A stretch of DNA of 29,620 bases. Source: Deltaproteobacteria bacterium (GTDB taxonomy: Bacteria > Myxococcota_A > UBA796 > CAJQPC01). Of the stretch, positions 1-7,960 are shown piece by piece. The DNA lies in contig JADKFE010000064.1 in assembly GCA_016717595.1 (NCBI GenBank), forward strand, positions 1 to 29,620, written 5' to 3'. Every line of letters begins with the position of its first letter. Position 1 is the stretch's first letter. Below the pieces are notes generated by a model, which saw nothing but the letters and a program-made list of their open reading frames with translations, had not been told where the DNA came from and made no database searches. The position numbers and the translations under genes were made by a program.

Positions 1-739
1 TACCAGCTCAACGGCGAGGAGAAGTACACCTACGACTTCATCCTGGACCACCACGACGGCTGGGGCCAGGGGCGGCCCATCTTCTTCGCGGCCGAACCCC
101 AGGTCCTCGTGGAGTCGGTGCATCAGCAGGCGGAGCCGGTGCCCCCGCTGAAGGCCGACAGCCTCCTGCCGGCGGTGAGCCAGCAGTTGATCTCCCAGCA
201 GGTCGGCAGCGTGCTCGTGAGCGGGAAGATGGACAACCAGGACTACCAGAACATGGTCTCGTTCTTCACCGGTCGCGGCCTGCCCGTGAAGGCCGTCACC
301 ACAGGCATCAGCGGGGACGGCGGCGCTCTCATTCAGGGCGACATTGAGCGGGGCATGGTCTGGAACCTACACCATGAGGTCATCCACACCTACACCAGCA
401 TGAGCCTGGGCGTCGCGCCCCGCCATCGGGGCCGCGGGCAACTTGACGCTCGGCTTCTGGTGGGGAGATACCGAAGAGAATGTGCTCGCCAACATGCAGG
501 GCGGCAGCGCCTACACCGTCGGCTCGCTGGTGTTCGGCGTCGGGTTCGCCATCACGGTCTACTTCACGATGTCCCGACATCCCTACGGCCTCGTCGTGTC
601 GCTACGCGGCGGTCCAGAGCTTGAGTTCGCTGGTGGTGTAGGGGTCGCCTACACGAGCTTCTACGAAGCTCCCCGTGTCCGCCTACTCCCCATGTCAACC
701 CCTGGGGCTGACGGCGCCCTCGCGCCTCTACGCGGGTGA
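1..739 (+). CDS. Unrecognised protein, 5'-partial, one frameshift
   Basis: The reading frame is already open at base 1, so the gene starts outside the window. Frame 1 reads well to about base 417 and then turns into Arg-rich nonsense. From about 420, frame 2 continues sensibly (AIGAAGNLTLGFWWG and onward) to a TGA at 737-739. The total of 739 bases is 246 codons plus one base, which fits a single extra C in the run gcgccccgcc (about 417-421). The rejoined product has about 245 residues in the window, with a soluble first half and a Gly- and aromatic-rich second half (GGSAYTVGSLVFGVGF, YGLVVSLRGGPELEF) that resembles beta-barrel or beta-sandwich strands. I do not recognise the family. It converges on the minus-strand GST gene with a gap of about 20 bases. 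Confidence 0.6.
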
Positions 740-759
740 GGCGCGCCCCCCAAACCGCC

Positions 760-1485
760 TCACCCCACCCAAGCCCCCGGCGTGAGCGCCTTCCCCCGCT
801 CAAACAGCGCCCGCAGGTTCGCCAGCCCCGGCTCCGTCTTCAGCGCCGCCTGAATCGGGTTGTCCACGGGGAACACCAAGACGCCGCCCATGGCCGCCCA
901 CAGGCCGCAGTCGATGGTGCCCGGGGCGTCGCCGCTCAGCCACGGCGACTGCCCGAGCACGCCGGAGACCGCGTGGAGGTCAGCGATGGCCCGGGCGGCG
1001 ATGCCTTCGGGGCTGTGGCGCCCGATGCCTTGGGCGCGGGCGGCGCGGCGCACGTTGGGGCGCACGAAGTAGCGCAGCGCGAGGGGCCCGATCACGGGCG
1101 GCAAGGCCGGGGCGAAGGCGGTGACGACGGCCTCAAACGCCGCGTCGGAGCCCGCCCAGCGGGTGGTCAGCGTGGCGAAGTACAACGACTCCTCCAAGGT
1201 GCGGCGGACCAGGTGCAGGACCGGGTCGTTCGCGGGGCGCAGGGCGTCGCCGGGCAGGCCGCCGTGGCGCTCGGTCAGGGTGGCGATGATGTCGCCGGAG
1301 TCGCCAAGCCGCTCGCCGCCGGGCAGCTCAACCCAGGGGATCTTGCCTTTGGGCGCCTGGGACATGTCCGCCGGGGCGAGAGAGTAGGGGAGGCCCTTCA
1401 CGTCGAGCCACATCACGAGCTTGTTGACGAAGGGGCTCGCCGAGCACAGGCCCCAGGCGTTGAGCTGGCCATGAACGATGATCAT
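760..1485 (-). CDS. Glutathione S-transferase family protein (metaxin/Fax-like)
   Basis: This 241-residue protein has a thioredoxin-fold N-terminal half and an all-helical C-terminal half. The segment PKGKIPWVELPGGERLGDSG (about residues 45-64) matches the cis-Pro and 'D/ESxxI' region that binds the gamma-glutamyl group in GSTs of the metaxin/failed-axon-like group. The C-terminal half contains SPWLSGDAPGTIDCGLWA, the usual GST C-domain stretch holding the capping Asp. The start at 1485 is preceded by GGAGG at good spacing. The gene is divergent from the lipoprotein at 1561, with 75 bases between the two starts. Its substrate cannot be read from the sequence, so glutathione-dependent detoxification is only a family-level expectation. 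Confidence 0.82.
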   Translation of the reverse strand: MIIVHGQLNAWGLCSASPFVNKLVMWLDVKGLPYSLAPADMSQAPKGKIPWVELPGGERLGDSGDIIATLTERHGGLPGDALRPANDPVLHLVRRTLEESLYFATLTTRWAGSDAAFEAVVTAFAPALPPVIGPLALRYFVRPNVRRAARAQGIGRHSPEGIAARAIADLHAVSGVLGQSPWLSGDAPGTIDCGLWAAMGGVLVFPVDNPIQAALKTEPGLANLRALFERGKALTPGAWVG

Positions 1486-1560
1486 CGGACCTCCGGCCGA
1501 CGGGGGGACCGTCGCGCCACGAGCAGGTTACACCGACCCCACCCTCGCCTATGGCCGCCG

Positions 1561-2172
1561 ATGCTCCTCGCGCTCCTGCACACCGCCTGCGCGCCCCTTG
1601 GCGTCGGCCCGCCGCCTACGCCGCTGGGGGCGAGCACCCCCCTGGAGATCGGCGTGGCGCTCACCGGAAGCGGCGTGCTGCCCGCCTCCGATGGGCTGGG
1701 CTGCGAGGCGCTCTTGGGCTGTGACGGGGCCTCGGCCCAGGGCTGGGCGCGGCGGGCGCTGCTGGACGGGCGGGCGGAGCTCGGTGTCGTGGCCTTCGCC
1801 GGGAACACCAGCTTCTTCGGCGGCGGGGCCTATGGGCGGCTGTGGACGCTGGACGAGGAGCGCTTTCGCCTGGGGGTGGAGCTGCAGCTCGGCTTCTTCT
1901 GGGCGGCGGTGGCCTTGCCCGCGGCGGTGCGGGTGGCGCCGAACCTCTGGCTGTGGACGAGCCCGTCGGGCGGCGCGCGCTACTTCTCCGTCCTGCGCCT
2001 GCCCGTGGGCGCCACCTGGACCCCTCGGGAGAGCCTCGCCCTCTCCGCGGAGCTGGGGGTGGGCTGGGATCCCTGGCAGAGCTTCATGCCGCCGGAGACG
2101 GCGACGCTGCAAGGCTCGCTCTCCGTGGCGTACCGATGGGGGGCGGATCCTCCCCCGAGCGGGTTAGACTGA
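1561..2172 (+). CDS. Predicted lipoprotein / outer-membrane beta-barrel-like protein
   Basis: This is a 203-residue product. The start at ATG 1561 gives a short signal peptide, MLLALLHTAC, with a lipobox ending at Cys10. The open frame extends far upstream, but that part is antisense to the GST gene and has no signal peptide. The mature part is rich in alternating hydrophobic, aromatic and Gly residues (SFFGGGAYGRLWTL, GVELQLGFFWAAVALP, SLSVAYRWG), suggesting transmembrane beta strands. The last residues, AYRWG then a short tail, resemble a barrel end. A GGTTACACC promoter-like motif lies at 1526-1535. It ends 23 bases before the MCE gene and is probably co-transcribed with it. The family is not recognised. 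Confidence 0.6.
   Translation: MLLALLHTACAPLGVGPPPTPLGASTPLEIGVALTGSGVLPASDGLGCEALLGCDGASAQGWARRALLDGRAELGVVAFAGNTSFFGGGAYGRLWTLDEERFRLGVELQLGFFWAAVALPAAVRVAPNLWLWTSPSGGARYFSVLRLPVGATWTPRESLALSAELGVGWDPWQSFMPPETATLQGSLSVAYRWGADPPPSGLD
2161..2170 (+). promoter_or_regulatory. Possible -10 element GGGTTAGACT
   Basis: GGGTTAGACT lies 25 bases before the GTG start at 2196 and inside the 3' end of the preceding gene. The same GGGTTANNCT pattern occurs before several other starts in the window. No convincing -35 was seen. Confidence 0.3.
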
Positions 2173-2195
2173 AGCTCCGCGTCAATGAGGGTTCT

Positions 2196-3380
2196 GTGGA
2201 ACGCAACCTCTCCCAAGACCTCAAGGTCGGGCTCTTCGTGCTCTTCTCCCTGCTTCTGGGAGGCGTCGCGGTGTACATGCTCGGCGGATCCTCCAAGATG
2301 TTTGAGGATCGGTACACCCTCTACACGGCCCTGGATGACGTCGGCGGCATGCGCGTCGGCGCGGTCGTGCGGCTCGCGGGCATCGACGTGGGGGAGGTCA
2401 CCGAGATCAGCTTCAACGACGTGCAAGAGGCGCACACCAGCGAGGATCTCAACAAGCTCCTCCCCGCCGAGCGCGCGCAGTTTAAGCCCATCCACATCAC
2501 CATCTCGTTGATGACCCAGTTCGCCCCCAAGATCCGCGAGAACTCCATCGCCCGGGTCGAGACCGAGGGCATGCTGGGCGACAAGTACCTCTCCATCTCC
2601 ATCGGCTCGCCGCGCTCCTCCGACAAAGGTCTGGAGGGTGAGGTGATTCAGCGCACCCACGCGGAGCTCGTCGATGGCGACTGGCTCGCGGCCACCGAGT
2701 CCACGCCGCTCGTCGAGTACGAGAAGATCGCCAACGCCGTGCTCGCCGACCTCAAGGAGATCTCCCGCAAGGTCAACATGAGCCTCGGCACGGATCAGGA
2801 GGTCACCCAGGCCAGCGTCGCCAACGTCGTGCAGTCCGTCGAGGAGCTCCTCGTCGCCGCCAAAGAGGGCAAGGGGCTGATTCACGCCTTGGTCTACGAC
2901 GACGCCTTGGCCCGGCGCTTGGGAAGCACGGTGAGCAACCTGGAGACGACGAGCGGCGAGTTCGCGTCGATCTCCCGGGAGGTCCGCACCGGCGACAGCA
3001 TCGCGCACGAGCTGATCTACGGCGAGTCCGGCGAAGAGCTGGCCACCCAGCTCGGCAGCCTGGCCGAGCAGCTCGAGCGCATCGTCGGCGACATCGAGAC
3101 CCAAGACAGCCTCGTTCACGCGCTGATCTACGACCCCGAGCGCGCCCAGATGGTCGAGGATCTCCACGCCACGGCCACGTCGCTGCGCGCGCTCTCGGCC
3201 ACCATCGAGAGCGGCGAAGGCACCGTGGGCATGCTCGCGAATGATCCGGCGTTGTATGAAGATCTTCGGGCGCTGGTCGGCGGCGCGCAACGCAACAAGC
3301 TCCTTCGGGCCTACATTCGTCAGACCGTCGAGCAAGGTGAAGCGAACAACGCCCAGCCCTGGACCCCGCCCCAGGACTGA
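2196..3380 (+). CDS. MCE/MlaD-family lipid-transport substrate-binding protein
   Basis: This is a 394-residue protein. The GTG start at 2196 follows GAGG by a few bases and places one transmembrane anchor (about residues 11-30, LKVGLFVLFSLLLGGVAVYM) directly at the N-terminus, the usual MlaD layout. The MCE domain follows (about 36-140), with the recognisable VVRLAGIDVGEVTEI core. The C-terminal half is predicted helical and carries three related segments (LIHALVYDDALARRLGS, IAHELIYGESGEELATQ, LVHALIYDPERAQMVED), a degenerate repeat typical of long MCE proteins that form tunnels or needles. The family moves phospholipids or other hydrophobic molecules between inner and outer membranes, using an MlaE permease and MlaF ATPase. 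Neither is adjacent here. The exporter permease follows 33 bases downstream. Confidence 0.88.
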   Translation: MERNLSQDLKVGLFVLFSLLLGGVAVYMLGGSSKMFEDRYTLYTALDDVGGMRVGAVVRLAGIDVGEVTEISFNDVQEAHTSEDLNKLLPAERAQFKPIHITISLMTQFAPKIRENSIARVETEGMLGDKYLSISIGSPRSSDKGLEGEVIQRTHAELVDGDWLAATESTPLVEYEKIANAVLADLKEISRKVNMSLGTDQEVTQASVANVVQSVEELLVAAKEGKGLIHALVYDDALARRLGSTVSNLETTSGEFASISREVRTGDSIAHELIYGESGEELATQLGSLAEQLERIVGDIETQDSLVHALIYDPERAQMVEDLHATATSLRALSATIESGEGTVGMLANDPALYEDLRALVGGAQRNKLLRAYIRQTVEQGEANNAQPWTPPQD

Positions 3381-3413
3381 TCCCCCGGCAACAAGGCGGC
3401 CCGGCGAGATCTC

Positions 3414-5138
3414 ATGACGAGCGACGCCTCCGCCGCGGGCCGAGTGGGCCCCCGGTTCTTGCTGCGCCCCCGGCTTCTGGGCCTGGTGAACACCTGGAAG
3501 GGTGGCACCCGGGCCGAGAAGTGGACGTATGCCTTCTTCATCGGCGTCGGCGCCTTGTTCTGGGTGGGCCTGTTCGTCGGCCTCTACATCGGCCTCGACG
3601 CCTTCCGCAGCGTCGAGGTCTTCGGGCCGCTGATCACCCGCAAGCTCTTGGAGCTGCTGCTCCTGTCGCTGTTCGGGATGCTGCTGTTCTCCAACGTCGT
3701 CACCGCGCTCTCGGCGTTCTACCTCAGCGATGACCTAGAGCTCCTGCTCTCGATGCCCATTCGGCGCGACGTCTTCTACTACACCCGGGCCCTCGACACG
3801 CTCGGCCAGTCGAGCTGGATGATGGCCTTCTTCGGCGTGCCGCTGTTTGTGGATTACGGCCTCGTGTGTGACGCGAGCTGGCGCTACTACGCCCTGCTGC
3901 CCGTGGTGATGGGGGCTTACTTGGCCATCCCCGCGGCCATCGGCGCCGTGGTCTCGTCGATCCTCGTCACGTTTTTCCCGGCGCACCGAACACGCGAGGC
4001 CCTGGTCATCATCGGCCTGATGTTCTTGATGGCGGTGCTGATCCTCGTGCGGGTCTTGGAGCCCGAGCGCCTCGTCAACGCCCAAGACTTCGACTCCTTG
4101 GCGGCGTACGTCGCCGAGCTCCAGGCGCCCACACCCGCGCTGTTCCCGCCGCGCTGGGCCGTGGAGGTGCTGGAGGCCGCGGTCACCGAGCGCCCCTTGC
4201 CTTGGCTGCAGCTCGGCCTGCTCGTGAGCGGCGCCTTCGCGGCCTTGGGCGCCTCGCGCTGGGTGACGATGCGCCTGTTCGCCGATGGCTGGACCCGCTC
4301 TCAAGAGGCCCGGGAGGCCCGCTTCGCCCGGGCGGGGCTCTTTGACCGCCTGCTCAGCCTGGTCACGCGCCCGCTGCCGCGGCCCTACGCCGCCCTGGTG
4401 ATCAAAGACGTCAAGATCTTCGTGCGTGACCCGGCGCAGTGGAGCCAGGCGTTTCTGCTGGTGAGCCTCATCGTCATCTACCTGTTCTCCGTGCGTAGCC
4501 TGCCCGTGGACGTGGTGCGGGGGCCGTACATGCAGTCGTTTAAGGACGGCCTGGCCTTTATGAACCTGGGCGCGGCGGGCTTCGTGATGGCGGGCATCGC
4601 CGCGCGTTTTCAGTTCGCCGTCGTGAGCGGCGAGGGCCGGGTGTTCTGGCTGATCCGCAGCGCGCCGCTCAACGCCACCCGCTTCTTGTTCACCAAAGGC
4701 ATCCCGGGCATGGTGCCGATGTTGATCGTCGGCGAGACCTTGATCGTCGCCTCCAACCTGCTCTTGGAGTCGCCCCCGGCGCTCACGGCGGTGGGGGCCT
4801 TCGCCGCCTTGTGCTTCGCGTTCGGCATCTCGGGCATCGCCATGGGCGTCGGCGCGGCCTTCCCCGACTTTAAGGTGGACAACATCGCCCGGGCGGCGGC
4901 GGGCCCGGCGGCGATGCTGTTTATGGTGGCGGCCTTGGTCTATGTGCTCGTGGTGATCACGCTCTTGGGCTTCCCGGTGTTTCTGCTGCTGCGCGCGGAG
5001 CTGCGGGAGACGGCGCTCACGGCGTTTGAGCTGGGCGTCACCGGCGGGGCCTTCGCCGCCGTGCTCGCCTTGAGCGTCACCGCGACGCTTCTGCCCATTC
5101 GTCTCGCCGCGAAGGGCCTCTGGGAGCGCACCCTCTAG
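3414..5138 (+). CDS. Putative ABC exporter permease (ABC_export-like)
   Basis: This 574-residue integral membrane protein has about 12 hydrophobic segments in two halves. The linker (about 290-330) carries charged residues between them (RSQEAREARFARAG). The motif LSDDLELLLSMPIRRDVFYY near residue 110 and the later VIKDVKIFVRDPAQWSQAF and SGEGRVFWLIRSAPLNATRF are typical of large two-component ABC permeases of the 'putative ABC exporter' type: a cytoplasmic coupling segment followed by helices. No nucleotide-binding domain is present in the protein or the window, so the ATPase must be elsewhere. It follows the MCE gene closely and converges on the methyltransferase gene. The substrate is unknown, and a link with MCE-mediated lipid traffic is inference from position only. 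Confidence 0.75.
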   Translation: MTSDASAAGRVGPRFLLRPRLLGLVNTWKGGTRAEKWTYAFFIGVGALFWVGLFVGLYIGLDAFRSVEVFGPLITRKLLELLLLSLFGMLLFSNVVTALSAFYLSDDLELLLSMPIRRDVFYYTRALDTLGQSSWMMAFFGVPLFVDYGLVCDASWRYYALLPVVMGAYLAIPAAIGAVVSSILVTFFPAHRTREALVIIGLMFLMAVLILVRVLEPERLVNAQDFDSLAAYVAELQAPTPALFPPRWAVEVLEAAVTERPLPWLQLGLLVSGAFAALGASRWVTMRLFADGWTRSQEAREARFARAGLFDRLLSLVTRPLPRPYAALVIKDVKIFVRDPAQWSQAFLLVSLIVIYLFSVRSLPVDVVRGPYMQSFKDGLAFMNLGAAGFVMAGIAARFQFAVVSGEGRVFWLIRSAPLNATRFLFTKGIPGMVPMLIVGETLIVASNLLLESPPALTAVGAFAALCFAFGISGIAMGVGAAFPDFKVDNIARAAAGPAAMLFMVAALVYVLVVITLLGFPVFLLLRAELRETALTAFELGVTGGAFAAVLALSVTATLLPIRLAAKGLWERTL

Positions 5139-5141
5139 GCC

Positions 5142-5155
5142 GCCTCAGGCGAGGC
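5142..5155. terminator. Short hairpin between convergent genes
   Basis: GCCTC-AGGC-GAGGC can form a 5-bp stem with a 4-base loop where the exporter and methyltransferase genes converge (their stops are at 5138 and 5145). There is no T-tract on either side, so a bidirectional terminator role is tentative. Confidence 0.25.
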
Positions 5156-5906
5156 CGAGGTCTCGGCGAACGCCCTGATACGCCGCGGTCCAGGCGCCGT
5201 CCTCGCCGCGCACGGCCAAGGGCGGCGGATCTTGGCGCTCACCCCCAAACCCCGCGGTGAACAGGGCGATCATCGGCGGCTGGCCGTGGCGAAAGACGAC
5301 GTCTTGGCGGCGGCGAAGGGTGAGCCCGGCGGCGGCCAAGGCGCGCTCGGGGCGCGGGTCGCGGGCGCTGTGAACGAGGCCGAAGACCCCGTCGGGCTTG
5401 AGGTGCGCGGCGGCGACGCGGGCGTAATCAAACACGTCGCCGCGGAGCTCCAAGCGGGCGGCGGCGCGCTGGGGGTTCGGAGAGCGCAGCGCCGCGGACT
5501 CGGGCAGGTACGGCGGGTTTCCCAGCACGAGGTCAAACCGGCCCAGGCCCGCGCGGGTGGTCTCGTCGCGCAGATCCCCCTCTCGGGCGGTCACCCGGGC
5601 CTCAAGGCCGTTCTGGGCCAAGGTGCGGCGGTACAAGGCCGCGCTCACGGCCTGGGCCTCGACGCCGACGAGGCGCGCAGCGGGGCTCAGCCCGGCGAGG
5701 GTCAGAAGCCCCACAGAGCCCACCCCACAGCCCAAGTCCAGGACGCTCTCCGCGTCGGGCCGCTCACGCCGGGCGAGCCAGGCCAGCAGGAGATCGTCGG
5801 TGTTGAAGCGGTGCCCGCGGCGAAGCTGGTGGATGAACCAGTCGCCGACGAGCAGATCACAGGTGGTCTCGGCGTCCGCCAAGGGGTCAGCCAGGGGGTC
5901 GGTCAT
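5145..5906 (-). CDS. SAM-dependent methyltransferase, TrmN6/YfiC-like
   Basis: This is a 253-residue class I methyltransferase. Motif I is LDLGCGVGSVGLLTLAG (about residues 57-73) and binds S-adenosylmethionine. The acidic end of strand beta2 is seen in LVGVEAQ. Motif IV is LVLGNPPYLP, the NPPY signature of enzymes that methylate exocyclic amino groups. The N-terminal DWFIHQLRRGHRFNTDDLLLAWLA matches the conserved opening of the tRNA1(Val) adenine-37 N6-methyltransferase group. An HGQPPMIALFTAGF-like C-terminal strand is also family-like. N6-methylation of an adenine in tRNA is the most likely reaction, with PrmC-type or 23S rRNA methylation less likely. A GGGTTAGGCC promoter-like motif lies just upstream on the minus strand. 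Confidence 0.8.
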   Translation of the reverse strand: MTDPLADPLADAETTCDLLVGDWFIHQLRRGHRFNTDDLLLAWLARRERPDAESVLDLGCGVGSVGLLTLAGLSPAARLVGVEAQAVSAALYRRTLAQNGLEARVTAREGDLRDETTRAGLGRFDLVLGNPPYLPESAALRSPNPQRAAARLELRGDVFDYARVAAAHLKPDGVFGLVHSARDPRPERALAAAGLTLRRRQDVVFRHGQPPMIALFTAGFGGERQDPPPLAVRGEDGAWTAAYQGVRRDLGLA

Positions 5907-5914
5907 GGCCCCCC

Positions 5915-5924
5915 GGCCTAACCC
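5915..5924 (-). promoter_or_regulatory. Possible -10 element GGGTTAGGCC
   Basis: On the minus strand GGGTTAGGCC ends 8 bases before the ATG at 5906. It resembles the GGGTTANNCT pattern seen before other genes here. Its closeness to the start would imply a very short or absent leader. Confidence 0.25.
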
Positions 5925-5933
5925 AAACTCAGC

Positions 5934-6848
5934 TCACTTACACTCCTCGACGATGTCCTCTTGCATGTCCAAGAGGGCGAAGAGCAAGGGATCGATGAGC
6001 TCGCTGCCGTCCACGGCGTAGGGCACGCCGAGGTCGGTCAGGCCCTTGAGGAGGTCGTCCACCAAGGCGTTGAAGTCGTCCGCGCCGATGCAGAGCCCGG
6101 CGTGAGCGGCCACCATGTCGCGGCCGCTGTAGGTGCAGTAGCCGCCCGTGGCGTCGCAGACCTGCTCGATGAGCAGGGCGCGAAGGTTGGCGAGGTCGGT
6201 GGTGGCGAAGAAGCTGTTGATGCGGGCATCCGCGGCGACGTAGCCGAGCATGGCGTCGATCACCGCGGAGACCGCCGCGTGGCCGTCGCCCCCGGCGTAC
6301 ACGCCGAGCTGGTTGAAGTACACGCCCGAGCCGTCGGCGTCCTCGACGATGTCGCCCTGCATCCCGACCAGCGCGAGCAGGAGCGGGTCGATGGTCTGGC
6401 TGCCGTCGAGGGCGTAAGGCACGCCCAAGGTGTCGAGCGCGGTGAGGAGATCCTCGACGAGCGCGTTGAACTGCGCGTCGGTGATCGCCATGCCCGCGTG
6501 GGCGGTCTTCATGTCGGCGCCGGAGTAGGTGCAGCCGCCGCCGGTCGCCGCGCAGATCTGGTCGTGGAGCTGGTTCTCCAGGCCGGGAAGATCAGCGTTG
6601 GCGAACATCCAGTTGATGCGACCATCGGCGGCGATGTTCTTCACCATCTCCGCGACGACGGCGCGGATCGCCGTCTCGCCGCCGAGCTGGACATAGAGCG
6701 AGTCTTCCGTGCCGCTGTCGTCGGCGGTGGAGTCATCCGTGGCCTCGGAGTCGTCGGTGGTGCCGGAGTCGGTCGCGGCGTCATCGCCCTTACAGGCGGC
6801 GAGGCCGAGGGCGAGGGTTAGCCCGAAGGCTAGGTTGGTGAGTCTCAT
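5934..6848 (-). CDS. Lipoprotein with two tandem truncated-haemoglobin domains
   Basis: This 304-residue protein has a signal peptide with lipobox LAAC (lipid-modified Cys19). An Asp/Ser/Thr linker (about 22-50) follows, then two copies of a group 1 truncated-haemoglobin-like domain (about 51-170 and 176-304). Domain 1 begins LYVQLGGETAIRAVV, then DGRINWMF, then YSGADMKTAHAGM, where His117 is the expected proximal (F8) haem ligand. Domain 2 repeats this (AAVSAVIDAML, DARINSFF, YSGRDMVAAHAGL) with His249. Both end with GVPYA(L/V)DGS, IDPLL and DIVE, matching the family's last helices. Each domain has a conserved Cys pair (99/106 and 231/238, CxATGGxC), which could form a disulfide in an exported protein. 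Cytoplasmic trHbs bind O2 or NO, so a membrane-tethered extracytoplasmic globin is unusual. A perfect 8+2+8 palindrome lies about 90 bases upstream. Confidence 0.78.
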   Translation of the reverse strand: MRLTNLAFGLTLALGLAACKGDDAATDSGTTDDSEATDDSTADDSGTEDSLYVQLGGETAIRAVVAEMVKNIAADGRINWMFANADLPGLENQLHDQICAATGGGCTYSGADMKTAHAGMAITDAQFNALVEDLLTALDTLGVPYALDGSQTIDPLLLALVGMQGDIVEDADGSGVYFNQLGVYAGGDGHAAVSAVIDAMLGYVAADARINSFFATTDLANLRALLIEQVCDATGGYCTYSGRDMVAAHAGLCIGADDFNALVDDLLKGLTDLGVPYAVDGSELIDPLLFALLDMQEDIVEECK

Positions 6849-6937
6849 CGTGATTCCTCCAGTGGTGTGGTCATTGGGCAGCGTGGTCAGGCGTCTTGCC
6901 CGGCGCAGGGGGTGCCCCCCGATCCGGACGCTTCATG

Positions 6938-6955
6938 GGGTGATCTGGATCACCC
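6938..6955. promoter_or_regulatory. Perfect palindrome, Crp/Fnr-type operator candidate
   Basis: GGGTGATC-TG-GATCACCC is a perfect 8+2+8 inverted repeat lying 90-107 bases upstream of the globin-lipoprotein start (6848, minus strand). Its core GTGAT-N4-ATCAC differs from the FNR/DNR consensus TTGAT-N4-ATCAA at only one position per half. Crp/Fnr-family regulators that sense O2 or NO commonly control globin genes, so the fit of site and target is suggestive. It could alternatively act as part of a terminator for the gene ending at 6964, but no T-run follows. Confidence 0.5.
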
Positions 6956-6963
6956 TCATCAGG

Positions 6964-7767
6964 TCAAAAGTCATTGTTTCCCCTCAACATTCTGAGGAGG
7001 GGAGGCGGGGTAGCCTCCGGCGGCGCCGCTGCGGCGCCCTCGTCGAGCACATGGGGGTTCTTCGCCGGGGTCGGGGCCGTGGGGCCGCCGAAGCTGTGGC
7101 CCGAGGTGCCCGCCCGGGCCTCGGCGGTGAGCTCGACGCCGGGCACGTCCCAGCGCTCGTTGACGCTCACGAAGTCGCCCGCGGCCTTGAGCGCCGAGAC
7201 CGAGATCTCCAGGTCGGAGAAGCGCCACTCCGTGCCGAACCGCGCCAAAGGCCGGTTCATCTTCTCTCGGTCGAAGGGCTGGGTCTTCGTGGGCGGGCCG
7301 AAGGCGGCGGTGAGGGTGGCCACCGTGGCCGCGTAGTCTACGCCCGCGTCCTCGGGGATGCTGTAGCGGCGGGTGGTCGAGATGTGGTGAACGGGGCCGT
7401 TGTCGAGCCGCACGATCAGGAGGTCGTAGAGCTTGCCCTTCACCGTGCGGTCGGGGAGCAAGCTCAGAGGAAGCTCACCTTTACACTCGACCTGGGTGGT
7501 GGTCCGGCGAGGCGATTGGCGCTCGGGGCAGGTGAGCGCTCGCTCGGCGAGCCAAACTTTCACCTCTTCCGCGGTGGTGGCGCCTAAGGTGAGGCCGAGG
7601 TGCGCCTTCGTCGGCGCCGCCGGAAGGGGCGCGGCCTCCGCTGCAGGTTCGCTCGGCGAGGGAGTTGTAGATGCTTTGTCTACACCTTCCACCGCGGGCG
7701 CCGAAGGAGCGGCGCCGCCACATCCGAGCATAAAGAGCAGTATTGACAGCATCATTCGATGATCCAT
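6964..7767 (-). CDS. Hypothetical lipoprotein
   Basis: This is a 267-residue product from the ATG at 7767. It opens MDHRMMLSILLFMLGCGG, a short lipoprotein signal with Cys16. The frame extends to an ATG at 7839 (24 more residues), but that would bury the signal peptide, so the inner start is preferred although no strong ribosome-binding site is visible. After a Pro/Ala/Ser-rich linker comes a compact domain (about 60-220) with HLGLTLGATTAEEVKVWLAE and LTAAFGPPTKTQPFD. These stretches resemble proteins with a small alpha/beta fold that respond to 'GxTxxEV' motifs, but no family is assigned. The C-terminal 40 residues are low-complexity Pro/Ala. A perfect palindrome GGTTGCAACC (7773-7782) lies right before the start. 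The gene is divergent from the sigma-54 operon. Confidence 0.62.
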   Translation of the reverse strand: MDHRMMLSILLFMLGCGGAAPSAPAVEGVDKASTTPSPSEPAAEAAPLPAAPTKAHLGLTLGATTAEEVKVWLAERALTCPERQSPRRTTTQVECKGELPLSLLPDRTVKGKLYDLLIVRLDNGPVHHISTTRRYSIPEDAGVDYAATVATLTAAFGPPTKTQPFDREKMNRPLARFGTEWRFSDLEISVSALKAAGDFVSVNERWDVPGVELTAEARAGTSGHSFGGPTAPTPAKNPHVLDEGAAAAPPEATPPPLLRMLRGNNDF

Positions 7768-7960
7768 CGCAGGGTTGCAACCTTCATGTTCTACACGGAC
7801 GTTCGTCGGAACACAAATTTTCTTGAGCTTGCTTTGCATCGCCTTAGTTGGCCCTCAACCCGGGGACGTCGCGCAGATCACGGCGAAATTGTCGCGCTCT
7901 CCCTGGCGTGGCTGTCCCGAGCCCTAGTCATAGATCAGGTCAAAGCTTGATCATTCAAAG

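Noticed and set aside
736..1560. Long N-terminal extension of the gene at 1561
   Set aside because: The extension is antisense to the GST gene and would hide the lipobox. The short start gives a proper signal peptide.
1980..3335. A 451-codon open frame on the minus strand
   Set aside because: It is antisense to the MCE gene, which has its membrane anchor and MCE core on the plus strand.
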